This document shows positions 1 through 10,757 of a stretch of 64,000 bases of DNA, one piece after another; positions within the stretch are counted from its first letter, which is position 1, and each line of letters begins with the position of its first letter. A program made the translations under genes and the position numbers. The stretch covers positions 26,120,754-26,184,753 of the forward strand of contig OZ020520.1 in assembly GCA_963971425.1 (NCBI GenBank), in the 5' to 3' direction. This DNA is from Bryoerythrophyllum caledonicum (Eukaryota > Streptophyta > Bryopsida > Pottiales > Pottiaceae). Below the pieces are notes generated by a model. The model saw only the letters and a program-made list of their open reading frames with translations, had not been told where the DNA came from and made no database searches.

Positions 1-58
1 GCAAATTGAGTTTGAGCACCTCTGGAGTCCCATTTCGGGACTTCTGGGCGCTAAAGGG
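1..58. mobile_element. Right end of a small TTAA-flanked element, cut by the window edge
   Basis: The sequence CTAAAGGG runs into a TTAA at 59-62, the same arrangement as the right ends of the TTAA-flanked elements found later in the window, closest to the small one at 49471-49592. The left end lies outside the window, so length and family are not known. Confidence 0.35.
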
Positions 59-72
59 TTAAAGAAGTAACA

Positions 73-480
73 TCACCCCTGGATAGCCAGGTTTTCAAGG
101 TTTGGATAGTTTAACAACGCTGAAAATTTTGGAACCAATTGAGAGCAACGTAAATACGGTTCCCACAGGGAAACTGTTCCATCCATAACTGGAATCAACT
201 GGAATTTTCTAGTGGTTAACCAGAGTTCATAATATTTACATGTAAAGTGTACAGAAAGGTCGCTATGGCAGCATGACGAAGATCCGAAACCGACGGGCGA
301 GACATGGGCATCTGGTACAGGCACATTTACGGGCATCTGCGGCTGACTATACACTACATACAAGGCGACGTCTTGGGCTGCAACCGGTATGGGACATTGA
401 ACGATCAAGTAATCAGGGAAATGATTACTAGAGAATTGTTTTCCTGCCATGACCTGAGCCACTTCTGGAGATGAAAACAT
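73..480 (-). CDS. Hypothetical open reading frame, 135 residues
   Basis: An ATG-started frame of 135 codons with fairly even codon use and a proline/valine-rich middle (residues about 45-65). I recognise no domain, signal peptide or membrane segment. It lies downstream of the exon-like segments at 694-2093 on the same strand. It could be a separate small gene, part of a 3' region, or chance. Nothing in the sequence identifies a function. Confidence 0.2.
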   Translation of the reverse strand: MFSSPEVAQVMAGKQFSSNHFPDYLIVQCPIPVAAQDVALYVVYSQPQMPVNVPVPDAHVSPVGFGSSSCCHSDLSVHFTCKYYELWLTTRKFQLIPVMDGTVSLWEPYLRCSQLVPKFSALLNYPNLENLAIQG

Positions 481-693
481 GCTCTGGTTCTCGAGAAGGG
501 GATATTTTGAATTGAGTAACCGAGATCGTTTAAGAGTAGAAAAGTAGTGTCAAAAGTAGAGACGATAGGGGAATGCACAGAAACTCAAGGATAGGAACAA
601 CAAGCTCCAGTTGCAACCACTTCAAGAAAACCGCAGACTACCTATTTAAAACCACTGATAGCAATATTTGCCTCGATCTACCTCAAACGAAAG

Positions 694-843
694 CTACATT
701 TCAGCAGTCGAAGCGAGTCCCATGCCTCTCTTGAGGTGATCAATTTGCTTATCATTGGATGGAATGCGAGAAATATGATCCATTTCCGACATCCCTGAAT
801 TGCTCCTAATCATCAGAACTGGACGCATATTGGGCATGAAACC
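694..843 (-). CDS. Probable last exon of an unrecognised host gene
   Basis: On the minus strand a good splice acceptor (TTTCTTGCAG ending at 844) is followed at once by an open frame of 49 codons and a TAG stop at 694-696. The peptide begins GFMPNMRPVLMIRSNSGM and is rich in Met, Arg and Ser; third-position use looks coding. The segment at 1320-1450 upstream ends at a phase-0 donor and could join it in phase across an intron of about 480 bases. I do not recognise the family. The exon is inferred from splice signal plus open frame only. Confidence 0.35.
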   Translation of the reverse strand, partial: GFMPNMRPVLMIRSNSGMSEMDHISRIPSNDKQIDHLKRGMGLASTAEM

Positions 844-1319
844 CTGCAAGAAAGGAAATTCGGTGAATGAGGGTTTCTTGAGAAGGAGAAGGTATGGATC
901 TCAATACAATAAAGTAGACAAGATTCCTAATTTTTATGAGTTTTTAAAACTAAACAGGTGCTAAAAAGGTGACATAGAAACAAGCCTGGGTGTTTGAACT
1001 TTGGACTGCAGAAATACCTGGGTTTGGTATTGAAGCGTAGCTGCAGGGAAGTCGAGGGATCTCAGCACCATCTGGCAAAAGATCAGAAAAGGCAAAAATT
1101 ATGTTTGTTTCTATTTTCAGAACAACACTTGAGCCATCCCAAACGAAACCCTAAAACTGGTCCAACGTCTTCTATAACATCCAAATTGAGAGATTCAATG
1201 TTGGGGGATCAGAAAAGCCATTAAAAACAAAGTAACCTAGAAAAAAAAAAACGCATCTCTCCTATCATAACAATATTGCCGGAGTAACCCCAAAAATGAT
1301 CCATTAATGAGATGCACAC

Positions 1320-1450
1320 CTTCAGCGACTCAATGTTGCAGCGGATGGCATGCAATGTCTTCACGAGAATGTTGGAATGCCACGGCTCCATCTCATTCCA
1401 TAATTTGGAACATGATGGCGGAGTGTGAGCAGATGATGCTCCTTGCTTCC
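1320..1450 (-). CDS. Possible internal exon of an unrecognised host gene
   Basis: The minus-strand frame here includes LWNEMEPWHSNILVKTLHA followed by IRCNIESLK and ends at a usable donor (CTGAAG then GTGTGC, boundary at 1320/1319). It is in the right phase to join the exon-like piece at 694-843. The upstream acceptor is not clear, so the start at about 1450 is approximate. No family recognised. The combination of acidic, aromatic and basic residues looks protein-like rather than random, but this is weak evidence. Confidence 0.25.
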
Positions 1451-1750
1451 AGAACAAAAAACCTATTGACGCTGAATCACTTCCCTGATAACCAAAAAAT
1501 GGCCATGCATACATGATCTCAGCACTGTATCGTATTTTGAATTTCCCAAACTTGCAACAACAAAACATCATAACTTATCAGCGTTCCTGGCGAAACCACT
1601 GCCTCTCATTGAAACTGCAACAACGCATTCCACCAGCATCACCTCAACAACAGGAACAATCTCAAGACCTGGTCATTCTCTCGGCCTCAACCCACACATG
1701 ATGATGGTAAGACACATCACCAACCAAAAACGGTAACAGCAATCAATATC

Positions 1751-1790
1751 CTCGCAATTGTTTTAAGGACCTCGCAATTGTTTTAAGGAC
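1751..1790. repeat. 20-bp direct tandem duplication
   Basis: The 20-base unit CTCGCAATTGTTTTAAGGAC occurs twice in a row with no mismatch, so the duplication is recent. It lies in non-coding sequence between the exon-like segments. Confidence 0.8.
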
Positions 1791-1856
1791 TAGGATTTGT
1801 GGTAAATACATTTTTAGCAATTTAAAAACATTTTTAAAACTGAGACAAACAAGAGC

Positions 1857-2093
1857 TTAGAGATCCATTTTCGCCATCACTGCCTCGGCCGATGCCGTGA
1901 TAATGGAGCGCTGAGATAAAGTAAGCTGTGAGTGATACCCAAAGCTGTGCTTCCACTCGATAGTATTTACTCTCCTTTCTTTCTGAAGGAATACACCTCG
2001 GTCAAGCGGGCCCTCCCTCCAGTCGGCTGGCAAATCACGGTCGCGCAGCTTTCGCACATCACCACGGTTTGCGAGTGACTGAGCACAGTCGTA
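1857..2093 (-). CDS. Probable exon of an unrecognised host gene, 78 codons with stop
   Basis: A minus-strand acceptor (TTTCCAG ending at 2094) opens a frame of 78 codons ended by TAA at 1857-1859. The peptide has a charged start ([17 protein letters not shown]) followed by a segment with [20 protein letters not shown]-rich third positions resemble the intact pheophytinase gene and differ from the AT-rich surroundings, which supports real coding history. I recognise no family. It may be a terminal exon, or the last bases may be intronic. Confidence 0.35.
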   Translation of the reverse strand, partial: YDCAQSLANRGDVRKLRDRDLPADWREGPLDRGVFLQKERRVNTIEWKHSFGYHSQLTLSQRSIITASAEAVMAKMDL

Positions 2094-2555
2094 CTGGAAA
2101 CGAACAGAAACATTCCATCAGTAAAACCCACTGGATAGCATAACATACAAGGAAATATAAAAGCACAATGAAGGAGAAATATTTAGATACTATGCTTACA
2201 TGCTGAAGCAGCCCTGACACTTCACGTCTTGTTCAAGGTGACAAGAAGAAAGAAACGAATTAGGCAACACATATCAACCAAAAAGAAAAATGTGCAAACG
2301 GCTGTTGGTTTGTAAATAGATTGCTCCTCATGCCAATTAAGAAAAATCTTCCTTGATATCAACAAACAAAACATATTAGCTACCACATCGCATCGCAAGC
2401 CACAATATATTCCCAAAACCCTTAACTTCTTCAAACTCCCCCCTCTAAAAACCCTAGAAACACATTTTTTGGCGGATGACAAATTTGCATATAATTTTCT
2501 ATAAAAACCCCAGAAAGTCACCGAGTCACATAGAAATGAACGACGAAACACATAC

Positions 2556-2648
2556 CATTAAGGAGTTGGAAGACTTCACAAGCCTCTTCATCTTGTGACT
2601 CTTCTTCAGCACCGCCGGCGTATGCAACAGGTCGATATCGTCACGAAG
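2556..2648 (-). pseudogene. Fragment resembling the N-terminus of ribosomal protein eS27
   Basis: A minus-strand stretch of 31 codons reads LRDDIDLLHTPAVLKKSHKM then KRLVKSSNSLM. The known N-terminus of eukaryotic ribosomal protein eS27 has the order DIDLL, PPAELEK, HKLKRLVQSPNSFFM, so roughly two thirds of positions agree by eye. The zinc-finger part of eS27 (CxxC...CxxC) is not found downstream, and a donor-like ATG/GTATGTG follows. The fragment is fused in frame to an unrelated Ala/Pro-rich start (2649-2723). Most likely a decayed fragment; a diverged first exon with distant later exons is less likely. Confidence 0.45.
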
Positions 2649-3335
2649 TGCGGGGACGTGGGGCAGTGGTGGAGGTGCGGAGCGTGCAACCGTCGCTTTC
2701 TCCGACGCGAGAGAAATTTTCAATCAAATGTGCATGATTGCCTCTAAAATGCCTACATCTAGGAGGATTCTGTATGCCCAAAGAATAATTATATTAGATA
2801 CCATGTACTAATATAATTTTGGAAAAATGCTTGATTACTAGTTAATAATCCTGCAATGATTTATGGAAAAGAGGAAGTGCTAACATGAGGTATATTGATG
2901 AAGGTACAATAGTTTGTTGATCCACATAGAATATGCTCAGATTTGAAATGTTGTACTACATCAAGCAAAGTATATGATGTGTTGCAGTACCAATATTAAA
3001 ATCTAACTCTATAATGCACGTGAGTAGAAGGAAATTATTCAACCAAGATTATGTTTTCTTATAGTGGAACATTGGAGAGAGAATTGCTACATGACATGGC
3101 ACCTACCTTGACATTCATCATTGTCTCTACAAATTCCCTTCTTTGGCCTCTCTAGTTTTGGTCCTCATATAAACCACAAATCTTATAATGTGAATTGTAA
3201 TTAATTATCTAGTAGCTTCTACCTTTCTACATAAACTTAGAGATATTTATATTATTTACAGTATTCGCATTTAATCAAACATGTTAGAATATTATTGGTT
3301 ATAAACCTATCACCTTTCACATTCGACATTAAAGC

Positions 3336-3416
3336 TTAGACTCTTATATTCCACACGAAGGTTTAGCCTTCTACATTCCACATGAAAGCTTAGCCTTCTA
3401 CATTCCTCATGAAAGT
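3336..3416. repeat. 27-bp tandem repeat, three units
   Basis: Three consecutive units of 27 bases centred on TTCTACATTCCACATGAAAG, the second and third nearly identical and the first more diverged. Non-coding, AT-rich surroundings. Confidence 0.7.
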
Positions 3417-3842
3417 TTATCAAACATTATAGAATACCATTGGTTAAAAAATCTATGGCCTTCCACATTGCACATGAAGGCTAATCATATAGCCATCCAA
3501 TAAAGCAAACATCATTTCATGCTTGGGCGTATGCATTCGTGCTTGGGCTTAGATTCCACATATGCAAATTTCAAATTGCCATAACTCATTCAAATTTTGT
3601 CCAAATTGGGCATATGAGGTGTTTTCAGACATCTACAGAAAATGGATATGCCAAAAAACATCTCATATGTCTTTATTGGACAATTTTTGAGTGAGTTATG
3701 CTCTTTAGAAGATTTATGATAAGAAACTTTGACAACTCTCGACTTTTGGACCTTTTTATATACTTCTACAATTCATACACTAAATGTTCACAAGTGAAAA
3801 AGAACATTTTGCAATTTTGATTAGAATTAACAAAAAAAATGG

Positions 3843-3914
3843 TATCACCTAGATATTAGATGGATATATCACCTAGATATTAGATGGATATATTACCTAG
3901 ATATTGGATGGAAA
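3843..3914. repeat. 24-bp tandem repeat, three units and a decayed fourth
   Basis: The unit begins TATCACCTAGATATTAGATG and repeats every 24 bases; the first two units are identical, the third has three changes and a partial fourth follows. Confidence 0.75.
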
Positions 3915-5329
3915 TCACTTAGATATTATATGAGTCTCACCTTGGTATCACACTTAGTCAAATCACTTGAAATTACCTAAATTTAGACAACTCCCTACTT
4001 TCAATTGATTATGTACAAAAGCAACCACGACGTAGGGTATGTAAAGTTTTTAGAGATCTTTTTCTCCTTGTATTCATTTTATGATTTGAAAATGATTTCA
4101 ATTCTTGTAATATAGATGTTATGTGTGGTGTAGGAACTCTTTGTGATTTACAAAAGCTATAATTTTATAGTGTTGCTGACTAGTTGAACAGATATAGTAT
4201 ACAGTAATTCCTCCAATAATGTATGTAGTATTATCCTTTGTAATCATGTTTATCAAACATAACAAAATATTTCATCAAAGACTCATAAATTACTGTAACA
4301 CCTCACAATAAAATTATTGTTCTTACCTGTATTCATTTACAAAACATGACTTGTGTGATTTTCACATGCAATTCAATGAAGATAATTTAGAGTTTAGAAG
4401 AGTTGAGGGTTTACAAATAAAATGCCTTGTAAAAAAAAACAAAAATGACTTCATAGTTATGCCTACGAAGTTCAAAAAAGGGTAGGGAGGTTATGGTTGA
4501 AGAAGAAAGAATTTAGAGTATAAAAGTGGCACTACTTGCATTACATAAGGGTTATTGCAAGACTTCCATTTTTCTTACCCTTATTATTTTTTGACCCTTT
4601 TTATTATCTTACCATTTCTGTTTTCTTACCATTTTCTTTCTCTTACACTTTTCTTTTTTCTTACCCTTGATAAATTTGTTTACCATTATAGGTTTCGTCC
4701 ATGAACCAAGTTCTCAAGTACATTTTTGTTCCAATCTAATTGAATTTGCAGGAGGCAAGCATCCAATCCCATCTAATTGATTTTGCACAAATCTAAGCAT
4801 CCAATCCTTTTGGAATTTAGAATATTAAGTCTCAAAGTGTGTGTCTTATAATTCTTACCAAAAAAAAAGTTAAAACAACACTTGTCTTGTTGTAAGCATT
4901 GGATGGTTGAAGACATGATTTGTGAAAGCACTTCCTTTTCCACTTTAGAGTGATTTGCAACACCTAGGTTTCTCAAAACTACTGCCTTTTTATTATATGT
5001 GTAACACCTTCCCATTAAATGGCTCTTTGAAGTGGATTGGACAGAATTGGTAACATCTAGGTATTACATCAGTACATAAACCCATATAAATGCTTCTATT
5101 AAATGTTGTGTTTAGAAAGCATAAAATTGCTACACAAAGGGTTTAGTGATTCCCATATACAATATGTTACAATTTGACTCCATAGAAACATGTGTAATTC
5201 TTAGAGGACCATTACAATCTCACACCAAAAACACTGCAGAATTTGTCAATTTTAGTGCAATGAGTATGAGAGTATGCTAAAAATTTCATTTCTACTTTGG
5301 ATTGTAAGATCTTAGTTAGGACATATTAA

Positions 5330-6255
5330 CCCCTAAAGTTCCTTGTCAATATCACACCGTACACATTTCAAAATTGTTGATTCTAGTGCGATGAGTAAGG
5401 AAGCAAAACAACTTGAACTTTCATTTTAACAATAGGATCTCGATAAAGAGTTACTAAGGAACCTAATCACAACATTTCATTGACTTTGACTCCACAAATT
5501 GAAAAATTATATTGTTTTAAGTATGAAAAATGGTTGATTTTCCTTCCTACGTTGAGTGGATTATTAGACTAAGACTTTGACTTTACTTGGTATAAATTTT
5601 TTGCACTATAGATATATGACTTCAATACCATTATGTTTAGCATGATATTAATTCTTTGTACACCAATATTTTGAAAAAAATATAAGGGATGTAGCATATT
5701 CTCAAAAATTGTACTAGGAGTGGAGGTTCAAAAATTTCCATTTGACATTTAACATTTTTGTGAAGTACAATTGTCTTGGAATGTTGATCGTAACGGTCAA
5801 TAAGGAGGTTTTACACTACATCTCATGGTAGAATCCATAAAAAAATGAAAAGTTTGAAGATATTTATGGTTTATAAGGAAAAGAAAACTTCTTTTGTACC
5901 TTGCCTGAAAATGTTTGAAAATGCTTGACTTCTGTTAAAGTGCTTTACTTTTGTTAAAATGCTTTTTAACACTAAAGACAAGAATCTGCTTTGGACAAAT
6001 TCAAAGAAGGTAAAATTCTTTTTATGTATGAAAAATCTTAATGTTACTAGAAACTTATAGCAAAATTTTGGAGCTCCCTCAATCCCCATTTTTACTTTCA
6101 GTGTTTCTAACTTTCAAACCACAAACCCAAAGCACATAATAAATATACCTCTAAAGCTGTTATCATAGATAATCAATTATAGTTTATTTATTTTTATAAA
6201 GTATTTAAATAAAACATAGGAACCTTCCAGAATCAAAATCGACCCCCCTAAGAAT
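5330..6255. mobile_element. TTAA-flanked non-autonomous DNA transposon, right end degraded
   Basis: A TTAA (5326-5329) is followed by CCCCTAAAG and then the family body: a block containing TTGATTCTAGTGCRATGAGT, a block with GTGGAGGTTCAAAAATT, and a block with CTAACTTTCAAACCA. The same blocks in the same order occur at 27604-28467 and 43590-44506, and inverted at 8777-9719. It has no coding capacity. The expected right end (CTTAGGGG then TTAA) is not present near 6255, so that side is eroded. An older partial copy lies just to its left. Confidence 0.65.
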
Positions 6256-6345
6256 AAAGGTATAAGAAAATAGGTACAAGAACAAAGGTACAAGAAAAAA
6301 GATATAAGATCATAGTTACTAAAGAATAGGTACATGGGATTACTC
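6248..6345. repeat. Short degenerate tandem repeat (AAGGTACAAGAA-type)
   Basis: About seven imperfect units of 12-16 bases with the core GGTACAAGAA or GGTATAAGAA. Non-coding, directly after the degraded end of the previous element. Confidence 0.6.
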
Positions 6346-6903
6346 TGATTTCTAGTGGCCAGCCCATGCGTTTCATCATATGCAAAAGTCCACTGGCAGT
6401 AACTTGTAACTCATTCAAGAAGAAATTTTTTAATTTACTAGGAAGAAAAAAACAAATTTCAATTTATAGAGTACCATTATTCTTAACATAAATATCTGTG
6501 CACTTGCCTTTTGTAATTGACTAAACCTGCTATGACTTCTTTGATGCTGTTTGTTTTGTGTCACACAGGATTTAAGTGAACATGGCCAAAAAATTTAGAC
6601 ATAAATGTGAACAACAGAAAAATGGAAATCATTAGGGAAATCAGAAAATTTTAAACAAAGACAATAGTATTCAGATGTGGCAATGGGCATGAAAAAGAAT
6701 ACCTTCATAATTCTCTTGTCAGGAGTACATATGTATCACTGCAAATATAAACTGCCCCATGACAATCATAACCTTCAGAACTCTCCCAGCAGTAGTACCA
6801 ATATATGACTAAATATACAAAGGAAAAAAAATCTTGAACATCAAAATTTGTTGGAGTTGACGAAAGTGTACATTCCTTTCTTTACTCCCCTAGCTAAATA
6901 GCA
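6346..6903. other. AT-rich sequence beyond the CACTA transposase, no gene seen
   Basis: No convincing frame. The left terminus of the CACTA element (a CACTA motif with matching TAGTG on the far side) should be in or left of this stretch, but I could not pair any candidate with a right terminus, so the element boundary is left open. Confidence 0.4.
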
Positions 6904-7629
6904 TTATCCATATTTTTTCTCACACTTCAATAACAGGAAAATCTTCCTCTTGTGGGCCATCTCATCAGCTCCATCCTCATCACCATCTCTGCCATGTTCA
7001 GTATTTTCCTGAGGTACAGGACGTTGCCGATATGTGATGATTTCTTCCTCGTACATCACATCTTCATCCCCCTCATTCTCACTTCTTAAAATTTCCACTC
7101 CATCAGAATCTTCTTGAAATCCATAGTTTGTTTCATGGTTATCTCCAGTGTCCGTGTTCACTAAAGTTTTGAAATCATCTTCGGGTGCTGAAATGGGTAG
7201 CCTGGGTCGGAATCTGCGGACTTCAGTGTCTACAACAATTTGCCAATGTGGATGTAACCTATCCCTCACAAGAAAAACTTGGTTCACATCTTTCGGCCAT
7301 ACGAAAGGCTCGTGATGCAAAAGATTATCCTTCATAAATTCTTTACATAATACCCTTTGAAATCCACATTCGTCATGTATAAGGGAAGTGCTTGCATGTC
7401 GTTCATTTGCATTGTTATTCCACCACATACCCTTCAGTAGCACGGGCTTGACTGAATCATAATCCAAGCGGACGACACACTCCATCTGTCCGATATATTC
7501 CTTTTTCTCATTCAAGCCCTCATCAAAATATGCAGAGATATACGAATCTGCATTTGCTTTTCCGTTGTCTCTAGTGGCAATTCGAAAATGCCTCCCTCTT
7601 GACCACATGCCTTTTACCAAAAAAAACAT
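6904..7629 (-). pseudogene. CACTA transposase C-terminal region (DUF4216-like)
   Basis: An open stretch of 241 codons begins in GMWSRGRHFRIATRDNG and contains the pattern of the DUF4216 domain that follows the TNP2 core in plant CACTA proteins: a short run ending in an aromatic pair (GMWWNN), then the part ending PFVWPKDVNQVFLVRD. The last 90 residues are acidic and low in complexity, ending in a basic tail. The upstream core piece ends near 7804; the 170 bases between could be an intron or decayed coding sequence. The first codon is not a real start, since it is internal to the transposase. Confidence 0.75.
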
Positions 7630-7803
7630 TTAGTTTCAGAAATTTTAGTCTCTATATTTATTTGTCAAAATGAAATTGACATTTTATAAGATGTATACTT
7701 TCTTCTTCACAAAAATGTAAACATATGCAATATCTCAAAAAATTTGTGCATTTTTTACATTTCATTCCAAGAAACATCTTTATTCCATAAAAAGCATGTC
7801 AAC

Positions 7804-8776
7804 CTAGGAAATAGAAGAAACATAATTCAATTTTGACCCACCTGAAAAAAAATCCCCCATAGCATTCGGACCACCAGTTAAATCAAGTAATGTCTGAGAT
7901 ACATACTGCTCTCTACTATCCAACCTCCGAATTACCTCTCCTCGAATCCAGTGACGGAAAGGTAGCAGCTCTTCGCCCCTTTCAATGCGAGATTCATAAT
8001 CCTTTAACCATGATTCCATGGCAAATTTGTGAGCTTGTTCTAAGAAAATTGAACTCATCAATCGTGTAGTAAAAGCCATTGGTAAACGTTCATCATTTTT
8101 ACCCTCACTCTCCTCTAAAGTCCATTCTGATTCCCATGCTGGTTTAAAGCTAGGAATATACTCCAAAGCAAATTTCATTGCTTCGTGAGTTATATATCCT
8201 TCCGCAATACAAGATTCTGGCCTTGCCATTTGTCGGACCCAACCTTTAAGGACTTTCATGTATCTTTCAATAAAATACATCCACCTTGGTCGAACGGGTC
8301 CGGCCATTAATAACTCTTCTGGAAGATGTAATATCAAGTGAGGTTGAATGTCAAAAAACGTGGGAGGTAAGTTCATTTCCATATATGTTGCTAATTCTCC
8401 CGCCTCTCAAAACAATATCATCTATCTTAATTTCCTTTGCATATATTTTCTTGAAAAATTGCGACAATCGATATATTGTTTCTCTAATTCTAGGTGTTAA
8501 GGTCCCGCAAATTGCAATTGGTAAAATGTCATGCAAAATATTATGCCAATCGTGAGTTTTTAAACCCACCATTTTTTTCTCCCCAATTTTATATGACAAA
8601 CTTGACCCATAATTGGTTGGCACTCTAATGGACCTCATAGTTTCTAAAACCAATTTAAATTCCGCCGATGTCCATATCCATGGTGCCCTCTCAAAACTTA
8701 AAACGGGTTTGCCATTCTCATCATACCTCCCCGTCGGTTTTGGATGAAGGTGTGCCATCATATCCCGTGCTTTTAA
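7804..8776 (-). pseudogene. CACTA TNP2 transposase, distal core
   Basis: Two overlapping frames (8776-8351 and 8382-7804) cover the distal TNP2 core: GLKTHDWHNILHDILPIA, then FFDIQPHLILHLPEELLMAG, RPRWMYFIERYMKVLKG and IAEGYITHEAM. These match the conserved order of TNP2, where MYPIERYL and SIAEGY are hallmark motifs. The change of frame near 8370 is a break in this copy or a lost splice. The upstream side ends exactly at the TTAA-flanked insertion at 8777. Confidence 0.8.
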
Positions 8777-8899
8777 CCCCTAAAGGACCAAACGTCCCCC
8801 CGGGGTCATCTTGGATTTTGGACATGTACCTACAATTTAAAAAAAATCCTTTTTAATTGAATTTTTCTTTCAAGATAGGATCTGATAAGAGCTTTGTGG

Positions 8900-8934
<35 letters not shown>

Positions 8935-9719
8935 ATATTTTTATTTTTATTTTTTTTGGATTTGTGGTTTGAAAGTTAGTACCACTTAAAGCCAAAAGTG
9001 GGACTTCGGGCACCTCCAAAATTTTTGACAAAAGTTTCTATTGACATTGAGATTTTTCACACACATAAAGAATATTTCCTTATTCCTAAATTTTCAAAAA
9101 AAATTCTTGTCTTTAGTGTAAAAAGGCATTTTATTCCAAGTCAAACATTTTCACACATTGTCGGGCAACGGGGGAAAAAAACTTCATCTTTTCTACATAA
9201 AACCTAGAGATCTTCATATTTTTCACTTTTTATTTTTTCAACAACAATATATGGTGAAAACCTTCTTATTGACCGTTTGGATTATCATTTGAATACATAC
9301 GTAGTTCACAAAAAAATAAAACGTGAAATGGCAATTTTTGAACCTCCACTCCTTGCACACTTGTTTTGAATATGCTACACCCCTTTTTTACCTCTAAAAA
9401 TTGGTGTGTTGGGAAATAACATCATGCTTAAGACAATGGTAAAAGATTTAGACCTTGTACAATGCAAAAATTGGATACAAAATGAAGTCAAAGTCAACTG
9501 ATCTACTCAATGCAGGGATGAAAATGAACCATTGTTTTGACTTTAAACACTAAAATCTATCAATCCGTGCGGTGGATTGCAACCAAAATTTGATGGCATG
9601 TTTAAGATCTTACGGTTGAAAATCCAAAGTTCACTTTAAAATGTGATTTTCATGTCTCTTTTTGACAATGGCAATTTTGGACTGGTTTTAGAGCGAATTA
9701 GGTCGTGGTCCTTTAGGGG
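8777..9719. mobile_element. TTAA-flanked non-autonomous element inside the CACTA transposase
   Basis: The element is bounded by TTAA at 8773-8776 and 9720-9723 and has inverted ends, CCCCTAAAGGACC on the left and GGTCCTTTAGGGG on the right. Its body is the same family as 5330-6255 in inverted orientation. It holds a TA dinucleotide run (about 8899-8936) and no gene. Taking out the element with one TTAA leaves the minus-strand transposase frame continuous through AVRKELKARDMMAHLHPKP, which shows both the exact ends and that it landed in coding DNA. Confidence 0.85.
8899..8936. repeat. TA microsatellite inside the TTAA-flanked element
   Basis: A run of about 18 TA units with one interrupting CA. 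It is within the element at 8777-9719 and absent from its relatives. Confidence 0.85.
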
Positions 9720-9723
9720 TTAA

Positions 9724-10212
9724 TTCCTTCCTAACAGCTAATGAATCTGACTTAGCCCCTTTGCCATTTGATAAAATCATCATAAGAGATACTATTATAT
9801 TCTTCTCAATGTGCATGGGGTCCAGTAAATGTGGAAGCAAAAGATCCTGGTAACAAAAGAACACATATTTAGTACACATTAAACTACTCTAAAAATGACA
9901 TCCTTCTCTCCGTCTCGAACCAATAAAATTGTTTGAGCCAATATTGTTATACATTTTATTCCATTAGTTTATTATAAACATAGATAAACCAAATACCTTG
10001 AAAAAGGGTAATCTATAAAACCCAGATAATTGTGACATTCCGCTTGATGCCAAAGGAATTTGCTTTTGTTGTATATGATCCCATTGGGATATCCAAAATC
10101 GTCCTCTGGGCCTCACCGGAGCACTTCTTGTTTTCGTCTTGTTTCCAAAATATTTGTCATATACCCTACTTCTAAGAACATTACCGATAGAAAGAAAATG
10201 CTGAGCACCCAT
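9724..10212 (-). pseudogene. CACTA TNP2 transposase, middle pieces
   Basis: The segment 9879-9724 encodes LLLPHLLDPMHIEKNIIVSL, matching the MHIEKNV motif of TNP2 that sits just before the distal core. The segment 10212-9964 carries a decayed part of the region before it, with FYRLPFFKVF next to the break. The two are in different frames in this copy. Together they bridge the N-terminal core and the distal core on either side of the TTAA-flanked insertions. Confidence 0.65.
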
Positions 10213-10542
10213 ATAAATAACTTTATTAATGTATTTACTTCTCCCTTGGGTTTGAATTCCGTCCGGTCCACATGGAAGACACCCATGATTTCCCCGTGTA
10301 GTTAAACCAGAACAAACCCCATATCCTGTGTAATCACCTCAAAGAAATGAATCATTAACATCCTATACATCCAAAACTAACTTATTCATATATCAAAAAT
10401 ACAAATTGGAAGTCTACACAATAAGTAGTTAAGACTCTGTTAAACAAAAACACTAATGTCATGGGCAATTGAAAATTATTTCTCATAGAACAGAATTTAG
10501 CTATTTAATGGAGCATTGAACTTCAATAACATTTATGACATA

Positions 10543-10757
10543 AGTGCTGAAGGCCCAAGCCACTACAGCTAAATTGCTGCTTAGGTGGTTAAAAATTTCC
10601 AAAATGAACTTATTGAAAATGTAACCGTATAATCTTCTTCTAAACTTATATGAGATGATGTGGACAAAATTTTGTGAATTTTGACCCTATGAAACGAAAG
10701 ATAATTGCACTCAAAGTGTACATTTTTTGTACCCCGTAGATACACTTGAACCTTTAG
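10543..10757. mobile_element. Short TTAA-type MITE, degraded
   Basis: About 215 bases aligning by eye with the element at 31244-31459: both share GAACTTATTGAAAATGTAAC about 60 bases from the left end and end in TACACTTGA...TTTAGGG before TTAA or its remnant. The left end here is eroded. It lies within the CACTA transposase region, so it is a second insertion into that element. Confidence 0.5.

Larger units (their letters stand above)
2760..5325. other. AT-rich intergenic DNA without recognisable genes
   Basis: About 2.5 kb of AT-rich sequence with no long or motif-bearing frame on either strand. It holds two short tandem arrays (listed separately), a pyrimidine-rich stretch around 4560-4680 with repeated TTTTCTTACC, and at about 5200-5325 a degraded left part of the TTAA-flanked element family into which the next element appears to have inserted. 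Confidence 0.6.

Noticed and set aside
6346-6360. TAGTG near 6353 as a CACTA terminus
   Set aside because: Orientation and surrounding bases do not match a CACTA end and no partner was found on the other side.
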